Part shown: positions 1-10,109 of the stretch, in pieces | How positions within the stretch are numbered: position 1 is the stretch's first letter | Layout of the letters: each line of letters opens with the position of its first letter | Source: Vicinamibacteria bacterium | GTDB lineage: Bacteria; Acidobacteriota; Vicinamibacteria; Fen-336 | Direction: 5' to 3' | Length of the DNA: 38,406 bases | Assembly (NCBI GenBank): GCA_025994075.1 | Contig: JAMQGV010000008.1 | Span: 1 to 38,406 of the forward strand | Program-made: the position numbers and the translations under genes | The notes under the pieces: generated by a model | Told to the model about the DNA's origin: nothing | The model's database searches: none | What the model saw: only the letters and a program-made list of their open reading frames with translations

Positions 1-887
1 CGTTCTGTGTGGGGGGGTGGCGCCTGGGGGGCGCCCCCGCGCTCCGCGGGGGCTCCGTCGGACAGCGAACCCTCCTCCGCCCCCGCACCCCCAGGCCCCA
101 GCTTCGCCATGTCCTCGACCGGGACCTCGACCTTGAGGTCGAAGGCCTTGCGCGCGCCGGCGTCGACGATCGACACCGGCCGCGGCTTCCACGCCTTCGC
201 CTTCGGCTCGCCGCCGCCGAGGTAGCGGGCGACGGTGTCGAGCGGGCGCTGGGTCGCGGAGAGCCCGATCCGTTGCAGCGCCCGCCCGCCCTGCAGCTCC
301 TCCAGCCGCTCCAGCGACAGCGCGAGGTGGGCGCCGCGCTTGGTGCCGCAGAGCACGTGGATCTCGTCGACGATCGCGGTCTCCACCCGGTCGAGCCGCA
401 GGCGGGCTTCGGAGGTGAGCACCAGGAACAGCGACTCGGGCGTGGTGATCAGGATGTCGGGCGGGTCGCGGCGCTGGCGAGCGCGCTCGTTCTGCGGCGT
501 GTCGCCGGTGCGGATCGCCAGCTCCGGAATCCGGAAGGCGTCGCCGCGGCGGCTGGCGACGCGGGCGATGCCGGCGATCGGCGAGCGCAGGTTGCGCTCG
601 ACGTCGACCGCGAGCGCCTTCAGCGGCGAGACGTAGACGAGCCGGCAGCGCTCCTTCTTCTTCGGCTCGGGCGCGAACATCAGCCGGTCGAGCGCCGCCA
701 GGAACGCGGCCAGCGTCTTGCCCGAGCCGGTCGGCGCGAACACCAGCGTGCTGCGCCCGCTGCGGATCTCGGGCCAGGCGAGCGCCTGGGCCCGCGTCGG
801 CGACGCGAAGCTCTCGGAGAACCACTCGGCGACCGCGGGGTGGAACGCGGCCAGCGGGCCAGGGTCGGGGGGAGAGCGCCGAGCCAT
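1..887 (-). CDS. lhr: Lhr-family DEAD/DEAH helicase, N-terminal part (runs off the window)
   Basis: Superfamily 2 ATP-dependent helicase of the Lhr type, a nucleic-acid repair or processing enzyme. Only about 295 residues of a protein that is normally 800-1500 residues lie in the window. Visible motifs in order are the Q-motif region (TPTRAQ, residues ~30-35), motif I APTGSGKT (51-58), VSPLKAL (motif Ia, ~86-92), TTPESL (motif Ib), the Walker B box DEIH (174-177) and the SAT motif (~210-212). The part seen is therefore RecA domain 1. After VEDM (about residue 260) comes a Gly/Ala/Pro/Glu-rich linker of about 30 residues that reaches the window edge, where Lhr proteins usually pass into RecA domain 2. 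The ATG at 887 has no Shine-Dalgarno sequence but has a TAGGCT hexamer 6 bp upstream. The family is clear; the exact paralogue is not. Confidence 0.9.
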   Translation of the reverse strand, partial: MARRSPPDPGPLAAFHPAVAEWFSESFASPTRAQALAWPEIRSGRSTLVFAPTGSGKTLAAFLAALDRLMFAPEPKKKERCRLVYVSPLKALAVDVERNLRSPIAGIARVASRRGDAFRIPELAIRTGDTPQNERARQRRDPPDILITTPESLFLVLTSEARLRLDRVETAIVDEIHVLCGTKRGAHLALSLERLEELQGGRALQRIGLSATQRPLDTVARYLGGGEPKAKAWKPRPVSIVDAGARKAFDLKVEVPVEDMAKLGPGGAGAEEGSLSDGAPAERGGAPQAPPPHTE

Positions 888-893
888 GGGCGG

Positions 894-899
894 AGCCTA
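894..899 (-). promoter_or_regulatory. putative -10 element of lhr (leaderless type)
   Basis: Read on the minus strand this is TAGGCT, with 6 bp to the lhr ATG. No Shine-Dalgarno sequence precedes that ATG, so transcription would start at or next to the start codon. The same hexamer precedes the kinase gene at 18986. No -35 box is obvious. Confidence 0.45.
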
Positions 900-938
900 C
901 CCGACCGACCCGCCGCCGCGGGCTCCGCGGCGGCCGCC

Positions 939-1664
939 GACCTCGACGCGATCCGCCAGGCCGGCGTGCTGCGCGCGATCGTCGCCGCGGACGAGCAGAA
1001 GGCGCGCTTCGACCCCGCCCCCGGCGCCGCGCGCCATGGTTTCGAGCGCGAGCTGCTCGAGAACTTCGCGCGGCTGCACAAGCTGAAGATCGAGCCCGTG
1101 GTGGTGCCGCACTACAACGACCGGCTGCCCGCGCTGGAGCAGGGCAAGGGCGACCTGATCGTCGGCATCATCGCGACGCCGGAGCGGCGCGAGCGCATCG
1201 CGTTCTCGGAGGAGGTCTTCCCGGCCCACATCGTCGCCGTCACGCTCGCGCCGCATCGCGTGATCGAGCAGCCGGCGCAGCTCGCGAGCGAGAAGGTCGG
1301 CGTGCTGGCCGGGACCACGACGTGGAAGCAGGCCGCCGTGCAGGCCGGTGTGGCCGAGGCGTCGATGAAGACCTACCCGACGATCGACGCCGTGTTCGCG
1401 GCGCTGGCCGCGGGCGAGATCACCGCGACGCCGCTGTCGCTCGCGGACTTCGGGCTCTCCGTGCAGAAGCACCCGAAGCTGCAGGCGGGCGCCGTGCTCG
1501 GCGAACCCGGCAGCGCCTGCTGGGGCGTGCCGAAGGACGCGCCCGCGCTGAAGGCGGCGCTCGACGAGTTCCTCACCGCCAGCCGCCGCTCCCAGGCGTG
1601 GAACCGCCTGGTCGTCTCCTACTTCGGCGAGCAGATCCTGAAGGCGCTCGGCAAGCAGCGCTGA
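939..1664 (+). CDS. Periplasmic substrate-binding protein-like (SBP_bac_3), 5' end unresolved
   Basis: About 240 residues match the fold of extracellular solute-binding proteins family 3 (amino-acid or MltF-like): DLDAIRQAGVLR at the start, a hydrophobic GDLIVGIIA segment followed by TPERRERIAFSEE, then the second lobe (VGVLAGTTTW) and a C-terminal helix ending KALGKQR. Such proteins normally bind a small solute outside the inner membrane and need a signal peptide. None is visible in any frame between the lhr start (887) and the domain. The start given here is the first recognisable domain residue, not a proven start codon. In-frame candidates are GTG 840, inside lhr, and GTG 966, which cuts into the domain. 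It may be a 5'-truncated relic or a cytoplasmic variant. No ABC permease or ATPase is adjacent. Confidence 0.6.
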   Translation, partial: DLDAIRQAGVLRAIVAADEQKARFDPAPGAARHGFERELLENFARLHKLKIEPVVVPHYNDRLPALEQGKGDLIVGIIATPERRERIAFSEEVFPAHIVAVTLAPHRVIEQPAQLASEKVGVLAGTTTWKQAAVQAGVAEASMKTYPTIDAVFAALAAGEITATPLSLADFGLSVQKHPKLQAGAVLGEPGSACWGVPKDAPALKAALDEFLTASRRSQAWNRLVVSYFGEQILKALGKQR

Positions 1665-1672
1665 CCCACCGT

Positions 1673-1727
1673 TCTTGATGCCGTCTTGATGCCGATCGCG
1701 GTGCTTCTGCCCCCGTTCTGACGCACG
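1673..1727 (+). promoter_or_regulatory. 11-bp phased repeat array upstream of the kdp locus (candidate KdpE operator)
   Basis: TCTTGATGCCG occurs twice in perfect tandem (1673-1683 and 1684-1694). Two further TCTG starts fall exactly in the same 11-bp phase (1706 and 1717), with one degenerate unit between (1695-1705). Written as half-sites, the first pair is CTTGATG-N4-CTTGATG, the 7-4-7 geometry used by OmpR/PhoB-family regulators such as KdpE. It lies 31 to 85 bp before the porin start that heads the kdp genes. Function is inferred from geometry and position. Confidence 0.5.
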
Positions 1728-1757
1728 CCGCCCGATCTTGCCGGTGGAGGTCGGGAA

Positions 1758-2927
1758 GTGACGAGTGCACTGGCGACGGGGTTGTTGCTGATCGGGGGTT
1801 GGGCGGCGGGGCGATCGGGGCCGCCCATGGCGGGACTGCTGGCGCCGAGCGCCTCTGCCGAGTTCGCGCCCTCGCCGCAGCCGAGCCCGGAGCCGAAGCT
1901 CGAGGTCCACGGTTTCGTGGACGTCTCGTACGCCTGGAACGCCAACCGCCCTCGGCAGGGCGACAACTGGTTCGCGGGCGTCGGCACCTCGGGCAAGCGC
2001 GGCGACGAGTTCGCGATCAACCTCGCCCAGGTCGACCTCACGCTGCCCACGTCCGCGTCGAACCCGGTCGGCTTCCGCCTCGTGCTCGGCTACGGCAACG
2101 GCATGGACGTGCTGCGCGCGGGCGAGATCAGCCGCCCGGGCACCAGCGCGGAGGTGTGGCGCCACGTGGTGCAGGCGTCGGCCCAGTACGAGACGGGTCT
2201 CGGCCGCGGCCTGCGCCTGGAGGCCGGCGTGTACCCCAGCCACATCGGCATGGAGGCCTTCGCGACCAGGGACAACTGGAACTACACCCGCTCGTGGCTC
2301 GGCGAGCTGTCGCCCTACACCCAGACGGGGCTCAAGCTCAGCTACCCGCTGACGGAGCGCTGGAGCGGCCAGCTCCACGTGCTCAACGGCTGGCAGGGGA
2401 TCGCCGACAACAACAGCGGCAAGTCGATCGGCGCCCAGCTCGCGTACGCCGCCGAGGCGTTCTCCATCTCCTTCAACGGTGTGGCCGGGCCCGAGCTCGC
2501 GGACAACGACGACGCCGTGCGGGTGTTCGGCGACGTCGTCGCCCTGTGGCGGCCCAGCGCCGCCTGGTCGCTCGGCGTCTCGATCGACGCCGCGCGCGAG
2601 GAGCGCGGCGAGGCGGAGGCGGCCTCCTGGTGGGGCGCCGGGTTCTACGCACGCTGGGCCAGGCCCGCGTCGAAGACGGCGCTCGCACTGCGGGCGGAGC
2701 GCTACGCCGACGAGGACGGGGCCATCATCGCGCAGAAGCTCGCGGAGGTGACGCTGACCCTCGAGCACCGCCCCGACCCGCGGCTGATTCTGAAGCTCGA
2801 GGGCCGCTACGACGACTCCACCGCCCCCGTGTTCTCGGGTCGCGACGGCGCTCAGAAGCGGCAGTTCCTGCTGCTGCTCGGCGCCGTGGCCACTTTCCAG
2901 GAGGTCCGACCGTGCTGCTCGGAATGA
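1758..2927 (+). CDS. Outer-membrane beta-barrel porin, OmpL-like (BBP2 type)
   Basis: A 389-residue protein with a hydrophobic N-terminus followed by an Ala/Ser-rich cleavage region (about residues 1-36). The rest has alternating hydrophobic/polar strands typical of a beta-barrel: an early HGFVDVSYAWN strand, NLAQVDLTL, RLVLGYGNGMD and many later aromatic-belt segments. It resembles the putative beta-barrel porin-2 (OmpL-like) family, which from memory is often found beside kdp genes. It would sit in the outer membrane and could admit ions to the periplasm for KdpFABC. The GTG start at 1758 is chosen because GGAGGT lies just upstream; a downstream ATG at 1827 is an alternative with a shorter signal sequence. 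Its 3' end overlaps the next small gene, so it is probably the first gene of the kdp operon. No C-terminal Phe is present: it ends CCSE. Confidence 0.75.
   Translation: MTSALATGLLLIGGWAAGRSGPPMAGLLAPSASAEFAPSPQPSPEPKLEVHGFVDVSYAWNANRPRQGDNWFAGVGTSGKRGDEFAINLAQVDLTLPTSASNPVGFRLVLGYGNGMDVLRAGEISRPGTSAEVWRHVVQASAQYETGLGRGLRLEAGVYPSHIGMEAFATRDNWNYTRSWLGELSPYTQTGLKLSYPLTERWSGQLHVLNGWQGIADNNSGKSIGAQLAYAAEAFSISFNGVAGPELADNDDAVRVFGDVVALWRPSAAWSLGVSIDAAREERGEAEAASWWGAGFYARWARPASKTALALRAERYADEDGAIIAQKLAEVTLTLEHRPDPRLILKLEGRYDDSTAPVFSGRDGAQKRQFLLLLGAVATFQEVRPCCSE
2899..2905 (+). promoter_or_regulatory. Shine-Dalgarno site deciding the start of the kdp microprotein
   Basis: AGGAGGT lies inside the end of the porin gene, 6 bp before GTG 2912. 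It favours the GTG over the in-frame ATG at 2924, which instead overlaps the porin stop as ATGA. Confidence 0.55.
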
Positions 2928-2992
2928 TCGTGCTCGGGCTCGCGGCGTTCGCCGCGATGTTCGCCTTCGCCGAGTTCTGCGACCGGGTGTGA
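2912..2992 (+). CDS. Small single-span membrane protein in the kdp operon
   Basis: A 26-residue peptide from GTG 2912, or 22 residues from ATG 2924. It is almost entirely one hydrophobic helix (LLGMIVLGLAAFAAMFAFA) followed by a short tail EFCDRV. A strong Shine-Dalgarno sequence sits 6 bp before the GTG. The ATG alternative overlaps the porin stop codon as ATGA, so translation is coupled either way. It lies 4 bp before kdpF. It differs from KdpF, which ends in a basic RPE(R/K)F-type tail. Similar tiny proteins ending Cys-Asp/Glu-Arg-hydrophobic may occur before kdpF in other genomes, but that is recollection, not a search. A role as an extra small Kdp subunit is inference. Confidence 0.6.
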   Translation: MLLGMIVLGLAAFAAMFAFAEFCDRV

Positions 2993-2996
2993 CGCC

Positions 2997-3071
2997 ATGC
3001 TCCTGCTGCTGCTGAGCCTGCTCGCCGCCGCCTACCTGCTCTACGCGATGTTGCGCCCCGAGCGCTTCTGA
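2997..3071 (+). CDS. kdpF: KdpF, small stabilising subunit of the K+-transporting ATPase
   Basis: A 24-residue peptide: a Leu/Ala-rich single transmembrane helix, then YLLYAMLRPERF. The tail (Y-A-x-L-R-P-E-R/K-F) is the hallmark of KdpF, a small inner-membrane subunit that stabilises the KdpABC complex. It starts at ATG 2997 and stops 8 bp before kdpA, as in other kdp operons. It is too short for many gene callers. Confidence 0.88.
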   Translation: MLLLLLSLLAAAYLLYAMLRPERF

Positions 3072-3079
3072 GGCCCGCG

Positions 3080-4795
3080 ATGCTGACCGAGTCCTTCGCC
3101 GTCGCCTTCACGATCCTGCTCACGATCGCCACCAGCCTGCCGCTCGGGCGCTACATGGCGCGGGTGTTCCAGGGCGAGCGCACCTTCCTCGACCCGCTGC
3201 TGCTGCCGCTGGAGCGGCTGGTCCTGCGCCTCACCGGCATCGACCCGGCCGAGAGCCAGGACTGGAAGCACTACGCGCGCTCGCTGCTCGTCTCCAACGT
3301 CGTGATGTGGCTCTGCATCTTCGCGGTGGTCAGCCTGCAGAAGTGGCTGCCGCTCAACCCGGACGGCATCGGCAACCTGGAGCCGACCCTCGCGTTCAAC
3401 ACCGTCTCGAGCTTCACCACCAACACCAACCTGCAGCACTACAGCGGCGAGACGGGCCTCTCCTACTTTTCGCAGTTGTTCGCGATCACGTTCCTGCAGT
3501 TCGTCACGGCCGCGACGGGCATCGCCGCCTGCGTCGCGATCATCCGCGGCCTGGGTGGCGACCGGCAGAGCCAGCTCGGCAACTTCTACGTCGACGTGAC
3601 GCGCGCCACGGTCCGCCTGCTGCTGCCGCTGGCGATCGTGGTCGGCGCGCTGCTCGTCTGGCAGGGCACGCCGATGACCTTCGAGGGCGCCGCGAAGGCC
3701 ACCACGCTCGAAGGGACGGAACAGGTGATCGCGCGCGGCGTGGTCGCCGCCGAGGTCGCGATCAAGCAGCTCGGCACCAACGGCGGCGGCTACTTCGGTC
3801 CCAACTCGTCCCACCCGTACGAGAACCCGACGCCGCTGAGCAACCTGGTGCAGACCTGGTCGATCGCCGTGATCCCGATGGCCATGATCTGGACGCTGGG
3901 AGCGATGCTGCGCCGCCAGCGGCTGGCCGTGGTGCTGTTCGCCACGATGCTCGCGATCTACCTGCCGATGGTGGGTTTCGCGGTCGCCCAGGAAGGGGCC
4001 GGCAACCCGGCGATCGCGCGGCTCGGAGCTGACCAGTCGACCGGCTCGATGGAGGGCAAGGAGGTCCGCTTCGGCGCGGGCCTCTCGGCGCTGTGGGGCG
4101 TCACCACGACCGTGACCTCCAACGGCTCGGTGAACTCGATGCACGACTCGTGGACCCCGCTCGGCGGCCTGATGCCACTCGTCGGCATGTGGCTCAACAA
4201 CATCTTCGGCGGCGTCGGCGTCGGCTTCGTCAACATGCTCGTCTTCATCGTCGTGGCGGTCTTCGTGGCGGGGATGATGATCGGCCGCACACCGGAGCTC
4301 CTGGGCAAGAAGGTCGAAGCCAAGGAGATGAAGCTCGCGAGCCTCGCCTTGTTGTGGCACCCGCTCGCGATCCTGGTGCCGACGGCCATCGCCTGCCACG
4401 TGTGGGCGACGACCCCCGACCCGGGGACGGCACTGGGCTGGCTCGAGAACCCGGGTCCCCACGGCTTCACCGAGATGCTCTACGAGTGGAGCTCCGCGGC
4501 CGCCAACAACGGCTCGGGCTTCGAGGGGCTGGGCGACAACACGCCGTTCTGGAACATCGGTACCGGCCTCGCGATGTTGTTCTCGCGCTACATCCCGATC
4601 CTGGCGCCGCTGGCGCTCGCCGGCTTCCTCGCCAGGAAGCCGACGGCGCCGGAGACCGCCGGCTCGCTGCGCGCGGACAGCGCGACGTTCGGCTTCACGC
4701 TGTGGGCCGTGGTGGTGGTGCTGGGTCTGCTGATGTTCCTGCCGGTGGCGGTGCTGGGGCCGATCGCCGAGCACCTGGCGCTGGGGAGCTTCTGA
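3080..4795 (+). CDS. kdpA: KdpA, K+-binding and channel subunit of the Kdp ATPase
   Basis: The 571-residue polytopic inner-membrane protein that selects and binds K+ for the high-affinity Kdp pump. The selectivity-filter loop [18 protein letters not shown] (around residues 233-250) is intact, as are the earlier pore loop [10 protein letters not shown], the later [17 protein letters not shown] loop and the last pore loop NNGSGFEGL. Length is normal for the family (about 560-590). It starts at ATG 3080, 8 bp after kdpF, and its TGA shares one base with the kdpC ATG (TGATG at 4793-4797), so the two are translationally coupled. Confidence 0.97.
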   Translation: MLTESFAVAFTILLTIATSLPLGRYMARVFQGERTFLDPLLLPLERLVLRLTGIDPAESQDWKHYARSLLVSNVVMWLCIFAVVSLQKWLPLNPDGIGNLEPTLAFNTVSSFTTNTNLQHYSGETGLSYFSQLFAITFLQFVTAATGIAACVAIIRGLGGDRQSQLGNFYVDVTRATVRLLLPLAIVVGALLVWQGTPMTFEGAAKATTLEGTEQVIARGVVAAEVAIKQLGTNGGGYFGPNSSHPYENPTPLSNLVQTWSIAVIPMAMIWTLGAMLRRQRLAVVLFATMLAIYLPMVGFAVAQEGAGNPAIARLGADQSTGSMEGKEVRFGAGLSALWGVTTTVTSNGSVNSMHDSWTPLGGLMPLVGMWLNNIFGGVGVGFVNMLVFIVVAVFVAGMMIGRTPELLGKKVEAKEMKLASLALLWHPLAILVPTAIACHVWATTPDPGTALGWLENPGPHGFTEMLYEWSSAAANNGSGFEGLGDNTPFWNIGTGLAMLFSRYIPILAPLALAGFLARKPTAPETAGSLRADSATFGFTLWAVVVVLGLLMFLPVAVLGPIAEHLALGSF

Positions 4796-5358
4796 TGCTG
4801 AACGAAGTGCGCAAGGGAATCCTGTTCACGGCCGTGACCATGCTGTTGCTGGGCGGCGGCTATCCCCTCGTGTCGTGGGGCATCGCCCAGCTCCTGTTCC
4901 CGGCCCAGGCCGAGGGCAGCCTGGTCCGCAACCGCAGCGGGCAGGTCGTCGGCTCGCGGCTGATCGCCCAGGCCTTCACCCGCCCCGAGTACTTCCATCC
5001 CCGACCCTCGGGCGTCGACCACAACGCGGCTTCCACGGGCGGCACCAACTACGGGCCCTCCAACCCGGACCACCTGAAGGCCGTCGGCGAGCGGCTCGAC
5101 GCGCGCGCCCGGCTCGAGGGCGTGTCGCCGGCGCAGGTCCCCTCGGAGTTGGTCACCGCCAGTGGCGCGGGCCTCGACCCCCACATCCCGCCTGCCGCGG
5201 CGGCGCTGCAGGCGCCGCGCGTGGCGCAGGCGCGAGGCGTGCCGCTCGAACGCGTGCTGGCCCTGGTGCGCGCCCACACCGAGCCCCCGACCTTCGGGTT
5301 CCTCGGCCGCGAGCGCGTCAACGTGCTGGAACTGAACCTGGCACTCGAGGAGCTGTAG
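4795..5358 (+). CDS. kdpC: KdpC subunit of the Kdp K+-transporting ATPase
   Basis: A 187-residue protein with a single N-terminal membrane helix ([20 protein letters not shown]) and a periplasmic domain. Family motifs are visible: GSxLIAQ-type [20 protein letters not shown], the [13 protein letters not shown] stretch, and the C-terminal DPHIPPAAA and [14 protein letters not shown]. KdpC supports coupling of the P-type ATPase to KdpA. The ATG at 4795 overlaps the kdpA stop by one base. Here kdpC precedes kdpB, whereas the usual order is A-B-C; all three are full length, so this is a rearranged rather than a damaged operon. Confidence 0.96.
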   Translation: MLNEVRKGILFTAVTMLLLGGGYPLVSWGIAQLLFPAQAEGSLVRNRSGQVVGSRLIAQAFTRPEYFHPRPSGVDHNAASTGGTNYGPSNPDHLKAVGERLDARARLEGVSPAQVPSELVTASGAGLDPHIPPAAAALQAPRVAQARGVPLERVLALVRAHTEPPTFGFLGRERVNVLELNLALEEL

Positions 5359-5363
5359 AAGAG

Positions 5364-7400
<2,037 letters not shown>

Positions 7401-7445
7401 TCCTCCCTGCGGCGGGACATGTTGAGATACGGGTGAGAGTCGCAG

Positions 7446-10109
7446 ATGAGCGAGACGCGGCCTGACCCGGACGCCCTGCTGCGGCGGGTTCAGGCGGAGG
7501 AGCGGCGTGGCCGGCGCGGCCGGCTGAAGGTCTGGTTCGGCGCCTCGCCCGGCGTGGGCAAGACCTACGCGATGCTGGAGGCGGCGCGCGCCCGCCAGGC
7601 CGAAGGCGGCGAGGTCGTGATCGGCTGGGTCGAGACCCACGGCCGCGCCGAGACCGCGCGGCTGGTGGAAGGCCTGCCGCGGCTGCCGCCGCGCGAGCTC
7701 GAGTACCGCGGCGTGCGGCTCGCGGAGTTCGACCTCGACGCGGCGCTCGCCCGCCGCCCCGCGCTGCTGCTGCTCGACGAGCTGGCCCACACCAACGCGC
7801 CGGGCTCGCGCCACGCCCGCCGCTTCCAGGACGTGGAGGAGCTGCTCGAGGCCGGCATCGACGTCCACACCACGCTCAACGTCCAGCACCTGGAGAGCCT
7901 CAACGACGTGGTCGCCCAGGTCACCGGCGTCGTGCAGCACGAGACGGTGCCCGACCGGCTGCTCGACGACGCCGACGAGGTCGAGTTCGTCGACCTGCCG
8001 GCCGAAGAGCTGGAGAAGCGGCTCCACGAGGGCAAGGTCTACGTGCCCGAGCAGGCCGCGCGCGCGGTCCACCGCTTCTTCCGCCGCGGCAACCTGCTGG
8101 CGCTGCGCGAGCTGGCGCTGCGCCGCACCGCGCTGCACGTCGACCGCGACGTCCGGGCCTACCGCGCCGACCACGAGATCCGGCAGACCTGGCCGGTGGC
8201 CGAACGGGTGCTCGTCTGCGTGCGCCCCAACCCGGAGAGCGAGCGGCTGGTGCGGGCCGCGTGCCGGATGGCCCAGGGGCTGCGCGCCGAGTGGATCGTG
8301 GTCTCGGTGGAGAGCCCGTCGCAGCCACCGCTGTCGGCCGGGGAGCGCGAGCTGCTCGCCGGCATCCACAAGCTGGCCGAAGAACTCGGCGCGGAGACCG
8401 CCGTGCTGTCGGGCGAACGGGTGGCGCCGACGCTGCTGGCCTTCGCGCGCGAGCGCAACGTGAGCAAGCTGGTCGTCGGCAAGCCGCATCACCCGCGCTG
8501 GCGCGACCGGTTGCGCGGTTCGCTGGTGGACGAGATCGTGCGCGGCAGCGGCGAAGTCGACGTCCACATCATCTCGGGAGAACCCGGGGAGGCGCGCCCG
8601 GTCTCGCGCGCGACAGGGCCGCCCGTGCGGCCCGACGGCGCGGGCTACGCCTGGGCGCTGGCGGTCGTGGTCGGCTGCACGCTGGCGTGCGCCGCGATGT
8701 TCCGCCGCTTCGACAACTCGAACCTGATCATGGTCTACCTGCTGGGGGTGGCCTTCGTCGCCGCCCGCCACGGGCGCGGGCCGTCGGCGCTGGCCGCGGT
8801 CGCCGGCGTCGGCTGCTTCGACTTCTTCTTCGTGCCGCCCCACCTGACCTTCGCCGTCGCCGACACCCAGTACCTGGTTACCTTCTTCGTGATGCTGGTC
8901 GTGAGCCTGCTGATCAGCAACCTCTCCGTGCGCGTCCGCGCCCAGGCCGTCGCGGCGCGCGAGCGCGAGCAGCGGACCCAGGTGCTCTTCGCGATGTCGC
9001 GCGAGCTGGCGGCGGCGCGCAGCGCGGCCGACGTGGCCGACGTGGCGAGCCGCCGGGTGGCGGCCCTGCTGCGTGGCACCACGTCCGTGCTGGTGCCGGC
9101 CGCCGAGGGTGGGCTGCACGCGATCTCTGGCGCGATGCCCGCGCCGCGCGAGGTCGCCGTCGCGCAGTGGGCCTTCGAACACGCGCGCCCTGCCGGCCTC
9201 GGCACCGACACGTTGCCGGGCGCGTCGGCCGCCTGGCTGCCGCTCGAAGGCGCGGGCGGCGTGCAGGGCGTGCTCGGCGTCAGCCCCGACCCGGCGCTGC
9301 TCCCGCTCCACCCCGACCAGCTCGCGACGCTCGCGACGCTGGCCCGCCTCGCGGCCTCGGGCCTGGAGCGCGCGCGGCTTGCCGAGCAGGCGGAACAGGC
9401 CCGGGTCGCCGTCGAGGCCGAGCGGCTGCGCTCGACACTGCTCTCGTCTGTGTCCCACGACCTGCGTACGCCGCTCGCGGCGATCGCCGGCTCGGCCAGC
9501 ACGCTCGTGGGTGACGATGCACTGCCGGAAGCGGATCGCCGCGAGCTGACCCAGGCGATCCACGACGAGGCCTTCCGGCTCAACCGGCTGGTCACCAACC
9601 TGCTCGACATGACGCGGCTGGAGAGCGGCGCCGTCGTGCTCGAGCGCGACTGGCACTCGCTCGAGGAACTCGTCGGCGCGGCGCTGGGCCGCCTGGGGCG
9701 CACGACGGACGGCTGCCCGGTCGAGATCGCGATCGCGCCGGACCTGCCGCTCGTCTCGGGCGACGGCGTGCTGCTCGAGCAGGTGTTCGTGAACCTGCTC
9801 GAGAACGCGCTGAAGTACGGCGCCGGCGTGATCCGGGTCGCGGCGACATCCGAGGCCACGGCGATCCGGGTTTCCGTCGAGGACGACGGGCCCGGCCTGC
9901 CCGAGGGCGCGGAGGAGCAGGTGTTCGAGAAGTTCCATCGTGGGGTCCGCGGCGGCCGCGGGTTCGGCCTCGGCCTGCCGATCTGCCGCGCGATCGTCAC
10001 GGCTCACGGCGGCCGGATGCAGGCGCGTCGCCGCCTTCCGCGCGGCGTCGTCTTCGAGTTCACGCTGCCCCGGCTCGAGCCGCCGCCGCTGCCGGAGCCG
10101 GCCCCGTGA
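7446..10109 (+). CDS. kdpD: KdpD, K+/turgor-sensing histidine kinase
   Basis: An 887-residue sensor kinase with the full KdpD architecture. The N-terminal KdpD domain has Walker A GASPGVGKT (residues 32-40) and the DELAHTNAPGSRH motif. Next comes a universal-stress-protein-like domain (LVCVRPNPESERLV to HPRWRDRLRGSLVDEI), about four membrane helices (around residues 400-495), a GAF-like region, the dimerisation domain with SVSHDLRTPLAAI (His671 as predicted phosphorylation site), and a HATPase domain (NLLENALKYG, DDGPGLP, GFGLGLPICRAI). It starts 45 bp after kdpB and its TGA overlaps the kdpE GTG (GTGA). It is expected to phosphorylate KdpE when K+ is low. Confidence 0.96.
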   Translation: MSETRPDPDALLRRVQAEERRGRRGRLKVWFGASPGVGKTYAMLEAARARQAEGGEVVIGWVETHGRAETARLVEGLPRLPPRELEYRGVRLAEFDLDAALARRPALLLLDELAHTNAPGSRHARRFQDVEELLEAGIDVHTTLNVQHLESLNDVVAQVTGVVQHETVPDRLLDDADEVEFVDLPAEELEKRLHEGKVYVPEQAARAVHRFFRRGNLLALRELALRRTALHVDRDVRAYRADHEIRQTWPVAERVLVCVRPNPESERLVRAACRMAQGLRAEWIVVSVESPSQPPLSAGERELLAGIHKLAEELGAETAVLSGERVAPTLLAFARERNVSKLVVGKPHHPRWRDRLRGSLVDEIVRGSGEVDVHIISGEPGEARPVSRATGPPVRPDGAGYAWALAVVVGCTLACAAMFRRFDNSNLIMVYLLGVAFVAARHGRGPSALAAVAGVGCFDFFFVPPHLTFAVADTQYLVTFFVMLVVSLLISNLSVRVRAQAVAAREREQRTQVLFAMSRELAAARSAADVADVASRRVAALLRGTTSVLVPAAEGGLHAISGAMPAPREVAVAQWAFEHARPAGLGTDTLPGASAAWLPLEGAGGVQGVLGVSPDPALLPLHPDQLATLATLARLAASGLERARLAEQAEQARVAVEAERLRSTLLSSVSHDLRTPLAAIAGSASTLVGDDALPEADRRELTQAIHDEAFRLNRLVTNLLDMTRLESGAVVLERDWHSLEELVGAALGRLGRTTDGCPVEIAIAPDLPLVSGDGVLLEQVFVNLLENALKYGAGVIRVAATSEATAIRVSVEDDGPGLPEGAEEQVFEKFHRGVRGGRGFGLGLPICRAIVTAHGGRMQARRRLPRGVVFEFTLPRLEPPPLPEPAP

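Noticed and set aside
33..53. A 9-bp stem GCCCCCGCG / CGCGGGGGC near the left edge
   Set aside because: It lies inside the lhr coding sequence, in a low-complexity linker. Codon constraint plus high GC explains it, and no transcript end is expected there.
7401..7445. Possible internal promoter (GATACGGGT) before kdpD
   Set aside because: No -35 partner and an imperfect hexamer; kdpD is more simply read through from kdpB.
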